Shown here piece after piece: positions 44,709 to 52,320 of a DNA stretch of 64,000 nt. The position numbers and the translations under genes were made by a program. Under the pieces are notes generated by a model. The model was not told the origin of the DNA. It saw only the letters and a program-made list of their open reading frames with translations, and ran no database searches. The DNA is from Bacillota bacterium (lineage in GTDB: Bacteria > Bacillota > Bacilli > Bacillales > Cytobacillaceae), in contig JAUZPL010000014.1 of NCBI GenBank assembly GCA_030705955.1, forward strand, positions 1 to 64,000, written 5' to 3'. How positions within the stretch are numbered: position 1 is the first letter of the stretch; each line of letters begins with the position of its first letter.

Positions 44709-44737
44709 ATTATATATTTACAAAAGTAGAAAGTCAA
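44709..44737 (-). promoter_or_regulatory. Promoter of the T-box-proS transcript
   Basis: TTGACT (44737-44732) and TATAAT (44714-44709) with an ideal 17-base spacer, immediately upstream of the T-box leader. Confidence 0.85.
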
Positions 44738-44898
44738 TTTCTATTATAACAAAATTTTCATTCCCTTAAAAGCCCATTGTTCAAGAAATGTTCAAAGTAA
44801 TAGCAAAAATCTAGTTGTTTAATCGATGGTATCTTATTAAATTAATAATATTCACATATTGTTTTTTTGGAAAATGACATAAACGAGGAGAATTAAAA

Positions 44899-45780
44899 AT
44901 GAATATTTTATCGATTATTACAATCGTCATAGTTACTTTAATTTCGGGATATTCTATTTACATTGTGCATAAGAATAAAAATATGATTAAGCCTATGTCC
45001 GGTATGTTGACGGGTATTGCAGTGGCAATGATGACTGCCTTACTATCGGGATATTTAATTGGAATTTTAACAGGAGATATTTTTCTTTCAGGAAGTATTG
45101 GCGTCACGATTGGCTTTTTCATTGGCTTTTTGATAGGACAGCCAATAGCTTTAATGGCGATTCTTGCAGGTGCCTTATCAGGAATACTTGGTGGAGCTGT
45201 TGGTGCTATTCTTGGAATCATATTTTTGATGGAAAGCCCGTTTATCATGTTGGGAATTTTATTAGGGTTATATATAATAATTGCCGGACTTGTTATTTTA
45301 TTTATTAAAGCAGAAATGGATGAAAGATTAATAATAGACACACAAGCCATTTCACCATTTTCGATTTTTGCAGCTGGTGTCATCATTGTTTCGCTATTCT
45401 TATTTTTATATAGCAGCCATTACATTAATGAGGATTCACAGCAAACACAAGCAAATGAATCTTCTCCGGGAGAGACAAACACATCGATTACCACACTCGA
45501 TCTTTCAAAAGAAACTTCACCAAAAATTAAAATGGAAGCCACTTCTACAGGTTATTCTCCATCTATCATTTATGTCAAAAGAGGTGCAAACGTGGAACTT
45601 CAGCTCCATAATTCTGATCCAAGCAGCTGTACCGCTATCTTTAATCTACCTGATTTTAATATTAACAATGTCAGCCTAAAGGTAGGAACCACTTCCTTTA
45701 CATTTACTCCTTCTAAAACTGGAGAATATACTTTTAGTTGCGGAATGAATATGTTTAAAGGAAAAATTATTGTAGAGTAA
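44899..45780 (+). CDS. Membrane protein with C-terminal cupredoxin-like domain
   Basis: 293 residues. The N-terminal half has about five membrane segments rich in Gly zipper patterns (ILAGALSGILGGAVGAILG). After a further helix (about 155-175) and a Ser/Thr-rich linker comes a cupredoxin-like domain (residues 215-293: YSPSIIYVKRGANVELQLHN, then SCTAIFNL, and FSCGMNMFKGKI). Cys and Met ligands are plausible, but the usual second His is missing from the CGMNM loop. It may handle copper outside the membrane. CGAGGAG precedes the ATG. Single gene. Confidence 0.85.
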   Translation: MNILSIITIVIVTLISGYSIYIVHKNKNMIKPMSGMLTGIAVAMMTALLSGYLIGILTGDIFLSGSIGVTIGFFIGFLIGQPIALMAILAGALSGILGGAVGAILGIIFLMESPFIMLGILLGLYIIIAGLVILFIKAEMDERLIIDTQAISPFSIFAAGVIIVSLFLFLYSSHYINEDSQQTQANESSPGETNTSITTLDLSKETSPKIKMEATSTGYSPSIIYVKRGANVELQLHNSDPSSCTAIFNLPDFNINNVSLKVGTTSFTFTPSKTGEYTFSCGMNMFKGKIIVE

Positions 45781-45803
45781 TGATTCGTTAAAAAGTACTG
45801 TCA

Positions 45804-45850
45804 AAAAAGAGGGGTAAACCAAAAATTTATTGGATTACCCTCTTTTTTGT
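45804..45850 (+). terminator. Terminator of the cupredoxin-like gene
   Basis: Imperfect stem AAGAGGGGTAAACCA with TGGATTACCCTCTT followed by TTTT. Confidence 0.75.
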
Positions 45851-45883
45851 TTTATTTTCCTTGATATTTCCAAAAATTAAATA

Positions 45884-46322
45884 TTATTTTATTATTCTAA
45901 CTAAATTACCTTGTTCATTGCTTCCAACTAATTTTATATTATTTCTATCAACTTCATACTTCCAAGTACTCATAGCCAGAGTACCATTTTCTGTAATATT
46001 ATAGTTCTTTGTTAATGTTACAATATATTTATTGTTTATCTTCACCATTCGAATGGACATGTCAAGTTTAGCAGTATTTCCTTGTAAACCACCAATTTTT
46101 ATTATTTTGAAAATTGTTTCACCATTTTTTAATGTGATAGGAAATAGATTGGCCACATCATCTTTAGAAGAATGATTATAATAATTAATTGCTTTTTTTA
46201 CGGCAGACTCTTATGATATTTTTTTTCGTGTCGATTTTATTTATACTATTTTTAACTAAATCCCATTTAATCAAGAATAAGCTTAATAAAATCACCCCGC
46301 AGATTAGAACTATCTTTTTCAT
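45884..46322 (-). pseudogene. Small membrane-anchored/exported protein gene broken by a frameshift
   Basis: From an ATG at 46322 with a GGGGGATG ribosome site, the minus strand encodes MKKIVLICGVILLSLFLIKW, a membrane anchor or signal peptide. This frame stops at 46185. The next 100 or so residues (AINYYNHSSKDDVANLFPIT, down to GNLVRIIK at 45884) are in another frame. Removing one A from the A7 run (46199-46193) makes one continuous protein of about 143 residues. The apparent GTG start at 46156 has no ribosome site. Function unknown. Confidence 0.75.
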
Positions 46323-46439
46323 GGTTCATCCCCCGAAAGATTTTAATTTATTTGAATTATTAATTTGACGTGGGATGTTGAAATTTCGTTTCATATTTTC
46401 CACATAAATAGTTGAATTTTCATCTACAAGTTCAAATAG

Positions 46440-46462
46440 TCCAATTCTTAAAGAGAATTGGA
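46440..46462 (-). terminator. Hairpin downstream of the PepSY-like gene
   Basis: Perfect 9-bp stem TCCAATTCT/AGAATTGGA with a 5-base loop; T-tract is poor. Confidence 0.5.
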
Positions 46463-46494
46463 TTTACAATGTTAGATGAGTATAATATATAATT

Positions 46495-47022
46495 TTATTC
46501 TTTTTTGTCTTCCAATTTATGATTTTTAGCTTTCTTTTCTGCACGAAGAACTTTAATAGATAGGTAAATCCCAGAGCCTGTTAGGAACATCAGTGCTATG
46601 GCAGCTAGGTCCATTATCCATTTGATATTTGTGTTGCCAATTCTACCTTGGTGAAGCTGTCTTATGATTCCCATAAAGGAGTTTTGATTTCCTCGGAAAC
46701 CGGCAAAGTTCCCATTTCGATAATTCCCGTTGGCGCCACCAAATTGCCTATTCCCTCTAAAACCACCTTGGCCCTGGAAATTGTTAGAGTTGCCTTGCCC
46801 TAAATCTGTAGAATTGCTGCCTTGATTTCCTTGATTTTGATTAAATTGACCAGGCTGAAAATTCCCTCTAGCACCAAAACCTTGGCCACTCTCAAATGCA
46901 TTTGCTTGAGACTGCCCCACCAGCCAAGGCTCATTTAATATTAAACCCGTAAATGCCTCGACAAATAGAAAAACTGAAGCAATTAATCCAATCCATAAAT
47001 GTGCTCTACGTACTTTTTTCAT
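46495..47022 (-). CDS. PepSY-associated TM-like protein with Gly/Asn-rich external loop
   Basis: 175 residues with two membrane helices (about 8-28 and 135-155) typical of PepSY_TM-like proteins: HLWIGLIASVFLFVEAFTGL and a second helix with LTGSGIYLSI. Between them is a low-complexity loop of about 85 residues rich in Gly, Asn, Gln and Phe (NQNQGNQGSN, FRGNRQFGG). A similar Gly/Asn/Ser-rich tail ends the HlyD-like protein at 51042. GAGAGGAGC precedes the ATG. A tandem repeat and -10 element lie 55-86 bases upstream. Confidence 0.82.
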   Translation of the reverse strand: MKKVRRAHLWIGLIASVFLFVEAFTGLILNEPWLVGQSQANAFESGQGFGARGNFQPGQFNQNQGNQGSNSTDLGQGNSNNFQGQGGFRGNRQFGGANGNYRNGNFAGFRGNQNSFMGIIRQLHQGRIGNTNIKWIMDLAAIALMFLTGSGIYLSIKVLRAEKKAKNHKLEDKKE

Positions 47023-47076
47023 AGCAAAGCTCCTCTCAATTATTCCTTATTATGCATTTAACACATTAATATGGAT

Positions 47077-47108
47077 ATTATGAAAGGTCTTCCTTAACTT
47101 TTTCTTAA
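47077..47108 (-). promoter_or_regulatory. CiaR-box-like tandem repeat plus -10 upstream of the PepSY-like gene
   Basis: On the minus strand TTAAGAAA-AAG-TTAAGGAA (11-base period) is followed after exactly 7 bases by CATAAT (47082-47077). The repeat takes the place of a -35 element, as in promoters activated by OmpR-family regulators. Confidence 0.6.
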
Positions 47109-47183
47109 TTTTTATATCAAAAAATACTCAAATCTACTTATCTGTAGACCTAGGAAGTAGATTAGTCCGCTTTCTTTCATTTT

Positions 47184-48422
47184 TTAACTCTTTTGATTTT
47201 TTGGAAAAGTAATTTCAATTTGCGTTCCTTTTCCAAGTGTACTTGAAACCTTTACTCTCCCATGATGCTTATCAATAATCCATTGAGCAATCGAAAGACC
47301 CAGCCCTAGTCCAGCATCTACAGAGACAGTTCTTGCCTTATCACTTTGATAAAATCGATCAAATATTTTTGGTATTTCTTCCTCTGAAATACCGATTCCA
47401 TTATCGGTAATTTGAAGAAAAATGGATGAATGGCTTCGATGGCAAGAAAGCGTAATTTCACCACCTCCATTTGTATACTTAATGGCATTATCTAGCAAAA
47501 TAATAATTAACTGATGAATTCTTTCCTTATCTGCTGTAAAGTACACCGATCCTGGAGCATCTAATTTAAGTGACTTATCTTGATAAGTTACAATTTCCTC
47601 GTAATGTTGGATAATTTCCCCTAGAAGTAAATCCAACCTAAATGTTTGTTTATGAATCTCTATCTGATCAGAATCCGATCTTGCTAAAATTAACAAATTG
47701 GATACAAGCTTTGAAAGTCGTCTAGATTCATTTGAAATGGTTGATACATCTATGATTTTGTCTTTAATGGTGGCAGATGGCGACCTAAAAAGTAAATCAG
47801 TTTTTGCCTGTATTACTGCTAGTGGTGTCCTAAGTTCATGGGAAGCATCTGAAACAAATTGCTGCTGCTTTTGCCATGCATTTTTAATTGGAACAAGTGC
47901 TCTCCCAGCTAAAAAGTACCCAGCAATTACAGCACAAATAAATCCAAGCCCACAACCGATACATAAAATAAGCAAGAGCCTATGAAGTAATTCTTGCTCT
48001 GAGTTGACAATACGAATTGATTGGATTGTCACCTTTCCAAGAATAGGATCCACTACTTTAAAGGCAAAGTACCTAATTGAAAGATTTTCAACTGTTACAT
48101 CTGTAAGTTTGTTATAAACCTTTGGACGAACATATTTTTCATTGCCTTTAAAAACCTCAGATTCCCTATTTTGAATCAGTAAATGTTGATTTTGATCCCA
48201 GATTAATGTGAATTTTCTAGGATCATGTTCCCTGTGGATAGGAGGTCGATTCCCATTTGGAGGTAAGACCTCTTCCTGAACCGTACTTAATAAGGATAGG
48301 TTAACATCCTTATACAACTGGTGTTGTGTATATGCATAAATAATGCTACCAAGAATTCCAATTAAAACAATAAAAACGATCGAATTAATAAAGGTCAGCC
48401 GAATGTGTGTTTTCTGAAACAT
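47184..48422 (-). CDS. Two-component sensor histidine kinase
   Basis: 412 residues. Two membrane helices (about 10-30 and 148-171) flank an extracytoplasmic sensor of about 115 residues. HisKA has the phosphoacceptor His195 in DASHELRTPL; the HATPase domain has the N box LLDNAIKYTNGGG, G1 DNGIGIS, F box IFDRFYQ and G2 GLGLGLSIA. It lies 11 bases after the response regulator gene and has AAAGGAGG before its ATG. Its location beside an HlyD/ABC exporter suggests envelope or drug stress sensing. Confidence 0.94.
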   Translation of the reverse strand: MFQKTHIRLTFINSIVFIVLIGILGSIIYAYTQHQLYKDVNLSLLSTVQEEVLPPNGNRPPIHREHDPRKFTLIWDQNQHLLIQNRESEVFKGNEKYVRPKVYNKLTDVTVENLSIRYFAFKVVDPILGKVTIQSIRIVNSEQELLHRLLLILCIGCGLGFICAVIAGYFLAGRALVPIKNAWQKQQQFVSDASHELRTPLAVIQAKTDLLFRSPSATIKDKIIDVSTISNESRRLSKLVSNLLILARSDSDQIEIHKQTFRLDLLLGEIIQHYEEIVTYQDKSLKLDAPGSVYFTADKERIHQLIIILLDNAIKYTNGGGEITLSCHRSHSSIFLQITDNGIGISEEEIPKIFDRFYQSDKARTVSVDAGLGLGLSIAQWIIDKHHGRVKVSSTLGKGTQIEITFPKNQKS

Positions 48423-48433
48423 ACGAACCTCCT

Positions 48434-49105
48434 TTATTCCTCAATTAACATGTAACCAACGCCACGGATGGTTTTAATGTCTGAATGATAGCCAAATGGC
48501 TCTAATTTCTTTCTGAGATGGTGCATAAATACCTCTACAATGGCAATTGTTGTATCTGAGTCAAAACCCCAAACACGATCATAAATCTGTTCTTTCGTTA
48601 AAATAGCTCCTTTATTCTGAATCATGTATTCCAACAATTCATATTGTTTTGTCGTAAGTTTAACCGGCTCCTTGTTTACTAAAATATCCCGTTCCTTACC
48701 AACAAGCTCAATACCCCGATATTGAATGGTTTGGCTAGTAGTTAGACTCCCACTTCTTCGCAGTAATGCCCGGATTCGTGCCTTTAATTCTGCTGCCTGA
48801 AACGGTTTCACAAGGTAATCATCGCCACCTGTATCTAGTCCTTTTACTCGATCTTCTAAAGAATCTCTAGCAGTCAGAAATAAAACGGGGATTTTCGAAC
48901 CCTCAATTCGAATCGTTTTTAAAAGTTCAAAACCATCGATTTCTGGAAGCATGACATCCAATATAATTGCATAATGAATATTTTGTTGTGCTAAAAATAA
49001 GCCTTCTTCCCCATTAGAGGCCTGGTCAACTACAAATTCATCCGTTAAAAGCTCGACAATGGAGTCTAATAATGAAAGATTATCTTCTACTACTAAGAGC
49101 CGCAT
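48434..49105 (-). CDS. OmpR/PhoB family response regulator
   Basis: 223 residues. Receiver domain with acidic pocket VVEDN, phosphoacceptor Asp50 (IILDVMLP) and Lys in YLVKPF; C-terminal winged helix with LTTKQYELLEYM and RVWGFDSDT...TIRGVGYM. OmpR-family regulators bind direct repeats with about 10-11 base period, which matches the repeats found near the two flanking transcription units. Forms an operon with the kinase. Confidence 0.94.
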   Translation of the reverse strand: MRLLVVEDNLSLLDSIVELLTDEFVVDQASNGEEGLFLAQQNIHYAIILDVMLPEIDGFELLKTIRIEGSKIPVLFLTARDSLEDRVKGLDTGGDDYLVKPFQAAELKARIRALLRRSGSLTTSQTIQYRGIELVGKERDILVNKEPVKLTTKQYELLEYMIQNKGAILTKEQIYDRVWGFDSDTTIAIVEVFMHHLRKKLEPFGYHSDIKTIRGVGYMLIEE

Positions 49106-49145
49106 CCGTATCTCTCCTTTTACATCTTTAACCCTTATTATATAG

Positions 49146-49182
49146 TAAACAAAGCGGCCGCAAAATGCGATCGCTTTGTTTA
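49146..49182 (-). terminator. Hairpin between the exporter operon and the two-component genes
   Basis: Perfect 11-bp stem TAAACAAAGCG/CGCTTTGTTTA enclosing GC-rich bases. The T-tract after it is weak on the minus strand, so some read-through into the regulator gene is possible. Confidence 0.6.
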
Positions 49183-49187
49183 AAAAT

Positions 49188-50354
49188 CTACTCGTATCTC
49201 AAGGCTTGAATTGGATTAAGCTTGGATGCTTTGTTAGCAGGAAATACTCCAAAAACAACTCCAACAATTAATGAGAATAAGAAGGACATTAAAATCACTG
49301 AAGTGGAGAAGGTAACGGTCATTCCCATTATAGAGCCAAGTAGTTTTCCGACTCCTAATCCAAATAGGATTCCGATAATCCCTCCCATACAACTTAAAAC
49401 GACTGATTCAATGAGGAATTGCCATAGAATATCTCGTCTCTTTGCCCCAATGGCTTTTCGAATACCAATTTCCTTGGTTCTTTCGGATACGGATACGAGC
49501 ATGATATTCATAATACCAATTCCACCGACAAGTAAGGAAATCCCAGCAATTCCACCAAGCATCATCGTCATTGTTTGGGTAACGGAGCTCATTGTGTTCA
49601 TTAAATCCTGCTGATTGGCAACATTGTAGCTATCCGTTTTGTTTGGAAACATTCTGCTCATAGCATCTTGAACTTCTGCCATAAGGACATCCATTTGATT
49701 TTGATTTTTCCCCTGTAAATAGATTTGGTTTACACTGGTCGTTTTTGTTAAACGTTCTGCTGTACTTAATGGGGTTACGACAACGTCATCACCGCTTTGT
49801 CCCATTGAACTACCTTTTGACTTTAATACTCCTACCACTTCAAAGGAGTTACCATTGATTTGAATCGTTTGGCCAATTGGATTATCTGTTCCAAATAGGG
49901 TTGAGGCGGTATCTGATCCCAAAACAGCTATCTTAGACCGTGATTGAACATCTAGGTCAGAAATAAATCTTCCCGCTGTTACTTGTGTATCCCTGACAGT
50001 TTCATAGGCTTCATTTGTACCTGTTAGACTCTCCTGTGAAGAGGTCTTTCCTTTTTTAACAGTTACTCTTCCAGAAACAACTGGTGAGATGGCCTTTACT
50101 CCATTTATTTTACTTAGCTTATCAATCTTATCTTGTGTTAAAGATAAATCTGTACCAAATGTATTAATAGTTAATAAATTCGTCCCTAAATTATTAATTT
50201 GATTTGTCACATTTTGGGTAGATCCTTGGGCAATCGAGACCAGTACAATAACGGAGGATGTACCAATAATTATTCCAAGCATGGTCAGAATGGCTCTTAA
50301 TTTATTTCCCTTTATACTGCGGAGAGCCATTTTAATAGATTGTAAAATTGCCAA
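49188..50354 (-). CDS. MacB/YknZ-like ABC transporter permease (FtsX family)
   Basis: About 388 residues. One N-terminal helix (LRAILTMLGIIIGTSSVIVLV), a large extracytoplasmic MacB periplasmic core domain (about residues 50-250), then three helices and the FtsX domain (GIGIMNIMLVSVSERTKEIGIRKAIGA). I chose the TTG at 50354 because GGTGA lies just before it and the start then aligns with YknZ-like proteins; the ORF reaches 50375. Part of the HlyD-ATPase-permease exporter. Confidence 0.92.
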   Translation of the reverse strand: MAILQSIKMALRSIKGNKLRAILTMLGIIIGTSSVIVLVSIAQGSTQNVTNQINNLGTNLLTINTFGTDLSLTQDKIDKLSKINGVKAISPVVSGRVTVKKGKTSSQESLTGTNEAYETVRDTQVTAGRFISDLDVQSRSKIAVLGSDTASTLFGTDNPIGQTIQINGNSFEVVGVLKSKGSSMGQSGDDVVVTPLSTAERLTKTTSVNQIYLQGKNQNQMDVLMAEVQDAMSRMFPNKTDSYNVANQQDLMNTMSSVTQTMTMMLGGIAGISLLVGGIGIMNIMLVSVSERTKEIGIRKAIGAKRRDILWQFLIESVVLSCMGGIIGILFGLGVGKLLGSIMGMTVTFSTSVILMSFLFSLIVGVVFGVFPANKASKLNPIQALRYE

Positions 50355-51042
50355 TTGGTTCACCTTCATTCTCAAACAGCTGTCCGTCCTGAATTCGAAC
50401 CATTCTGTTTGCTTGTTTTGCTATGTTCAAATCATGTGTAATTAAAATAATGGTATTCCCTTGCTCATTTAATTCTTTCATGATATTAAGGATTTCCATA
50501 CTTGTTTTACTATCCAAAGCCCCCGTAGGCTCGTCAGCTAAAAGAATCGCTGGCTGACCAACAAGTGCCCTTGCAATTGCAACCCTTTGCTGTTGTCCAC
50601 CAGAAAGCTGTGTAGGTAAATGTCCTGCTCTATCTGCAAGACCCACTTTTTTTAAGCTGTCTAAAGCTAATTCATGGCGAGCCTTCGTGGCTAACCCACT
50701 ATAAATTAATGGAAGCTCCACATTCTCGATAGCAGTTAGTTTTGTTAATAGGTTGAAATTTTGAAAGATAAAACCAACCTTTTGATTACGAATAGTGGCT
50801 AATTCGTTATCATTCATTTTTCCAATTTCTTTACCGTCTAAAAGATATTGACCAGTATCTGGACGATCTAAGCAGCCAATCATATTCATTAAGGTTGATT
50901 TACCTGATCCCGATGGTCCAATAATGGCCAAAAACTCACCTTTTTTAATATCGAGTGAAACATTATTTAAAGCGTGAACCGTTTCACCTCCAAGTTTATA
51001 TGATTTCATAAGGTTGGAAATTTGAATCATGGTAGCAACCAT
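50332..51042 (-). CDS. MacB/YknY-like ABC transporter ATP-binding protein
   Basis: 236 residues with Walker A GPSGSGKSTLMN, Q-loop FIFQNFNLL, signature LSGGQQQRVAIARAL, Walker B ILLADEPTGALDS and switch His ITHDL: the LolD/MacB subfamily. The ATG overlaps the HlyD-like stop (TAATG), so translation is coupled. It drives the exporter with the permease encoded next. Confidence 0.95.
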   Translation of the reverse strand: MVATMIQISNLMKSYKLGGETVHALNNVSLDIKKGEFLAIIGPSGSGKSTLMNMIGCLDRPDTGQYLLDGKEIGKMNDNELATIRNQKVGFIFQNFNLLTKLTAIENVELPLIYSGLATKARHELALDSLKKVGLADRAGHLPTQLSGGQQQRVAIARALVGQPAILLADEPTGALDSKTSMEILNIMKELNEQGNTIILITHDLNIAKQANRMVRIQDGQLFENEGEPIGNFTIY

Positions 51043-52061
51043 TAGTTTCCACTCCTTCCACTTTGACCACTGCCTCCTTGTCCATTGCTGCTTTGTCCAG
51101 AACTGCTTCTATTACCACCATAGCCACTGTTACGGTACATACCTCCACCGCCGCCAAAGCCTCCCATCATAAAGCCTCTTCCATTTGTAGTAGTAGTACT
51201 ATTAATGGCAAGCTGTGGAAGACGAACAGTTTGACCCTCAGATAATCCTTTTGTAATTTCAACAAAATTATCATTCGCTAAACCTGTTTCAACAGTTTGC
51301 ATTTGCATTCCGCCAAAACCACTTTGACTTAAATTTTGGTTTAAATTTGAAGATGCTAGGATGACGAATTTTCCATTACCTCTAGAATGAACTGCTTCTA
51401 TTGGAACATAGAGTGCGTTATCTTTACTTGCTGTTAAAATACTTGCCTCCGTACTCATTCCTACTTTTAAATTCTGGATATTGCTTAGTTGAATCGTTAC
51501 ATCAAATGTTGAAACACCGTTAGTGGATGTACCTTCATTTGCAATAGCAGATACAGTTCCTGTATAAGATTGATCAGGATATGCGCTTATTTTAACAGTT
51601 ACTGGTTGTCCTACTTTAACCTTTGGAATATCAAGCTCATCAATCTGAACAACAGTTTGTAAATTGCTGTAGTTCGTTAAGTGTGCAACAACTTGTCCTG
51701 CATTTACTCTTTCTCCTGCTGCCACTGAAATGGTTGTAATCACACCGTCTGTAGGTGCTGTTATCGGGTCACTTCCATCAGTAAAGGTTACTAGGTCCTC
51801 ACCCTTTTTAACAGACTCATTAGCTGATACAAGGACCTCTTCAATAGCGTTATTATTACTTGGTGCTAAAATGTCCTCACTTGTCACTGGGCTAACAGTA
51901 CCTGAACCAGTTACGAAAACCTGCATTTTTCCTTTTTGTACTGTTGCTGTTCTAACTTGGGAAGAGACTTGTTGCTGCGCAGTTGATTTTGAGCTGTACC
52001 ATTTATAACCTATGAATCCAACTACGATGACTCCAATAATAATAAAAATCCACTTTTTCAT
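51042..52061 (-). CDS. HlyD/MacA-type efflux adaptor protein (YknX-like)
   Basis: 339 residues. One N-terminal membrane helix (about 4-20), then lipoyl/barrel-sandwich halves (ILAPSNNNAIEEVLVSANES and APTDGVITTISVAAGERV), a beta-barrel and a membrane-proximal domain. The last ~45 residues are Gly/Ser/Asn-rich (GGFGGGGGMYRNSGYGGN), resembling the loop of the PepSY-like protein in the same cluster. First gene of the exporter operon; AAAGGAG precedes the ATG. Confidence 0.93.
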   Translation of the reverse strand: MKKWIFIIIGVIVVGFIGYKWYSSKSTAQQQVSSQVRTATVQKGKMQVFVTGSGTVSPVTSEDILAPSNNNAIEEVLVSANESVKKGEDLVTFTDGSDPITAPTDGVITTISVAAGERVNAGQVVAHLTNYSNLQTVVQIDELDIPKVKVGQPVTVKISAYPDQSYTGTVSAIANEGTSTNGVSTFDVTIQLSNIQNLKVGMSTEASILTASKDNALYVPIEAVHSRGNGKFVILASSNLNQNLSQSGFGGMQMQTVETGLANDNFVEITKGLSEGQTVRLPQLAINSTTTTNGRGFMMGGFGGGGGMYRNSGYGGNRSSSGQSSNGQGGSGQSGRSGN

Positions 52062-52121
52062 TCTCTTTTTCTCCTTTTTCCATGATAGATTGATGGAATC
52101 TTAATTTCCTTGGATACATGT

Positions 52122-52153
52122 ATTATGAATTGAGTTCCTTAACTTTTCCTTAA
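52122..52153 (-). promoter_or_regulatory. CiaR-box-like tandem repeat plus -10 of the HlyD/ABC operon
   Basis: On the minus strand TTAAGGAAAAGTTAAGGAA (two TTAAGGAA units, 11-base period) is followed after exactly 7 bases by CATAAT (52127-52122), about 60 bases before the start codon. Confidence 0.65.
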
Positions 52154-52161
52154 TAAAAAAA

Positions 52162-52278
52162 GAAAAGCGCAAGCACCTTGATCAGCCCAGACAAGCTTGA
52201 GACGTACCCCGCAGGACGGTCCTGACCTCCGGAGGGGGATGGCTTAAGACCTCGAGGGGCCAGGAGCTGGAGCTAGAC
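52162..52278. repeat. GC-rich intergenic repeat element of the Bacillus type
   Basis: About 117 bases, clearly more GC-rich than the surroundings, beginning GAAAAGCGCAAGCACCTTG and ending GGAGCTGGAGCTAGAC. Internal palindromes include AGGACGGTCCT and CCTCCGGAGG. Elements with these ends recur between genes in several Bacillus-related genomes (from memory). Only one copy is in the window. Confidence 0.7.
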
Positions 52279-52314
52279 AAAAAAAAGAAAGCATACCTTA
52301 AAAAGGTTGCTTTC
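52279..52314 (-). terminator. Terminator of the MMPL gene
   Basis: On the minus strand GAAAGCAACCTT pairs with AAGGTATGCTTTC (one mismatch/bulge) and is followed by eight T. Confidence 0.82.
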
Positions 52315-52320
52315 AGCCTG

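Noticed and set aside
44958-45386. 142-codon minus-strand ORF
   Set aside because: Antisense to the membrane half of the cupredoxin-like gene; Ile/Pro-rich shadow without a ribosome site.
46207-46214. A8 run as the site of the frameshift in the small membrane-anchored gene
   Set aside because: Adding or removing one A there runs into a stop codon before the downstream domain; only the A7 run at 46193-46199 restores the full frame.
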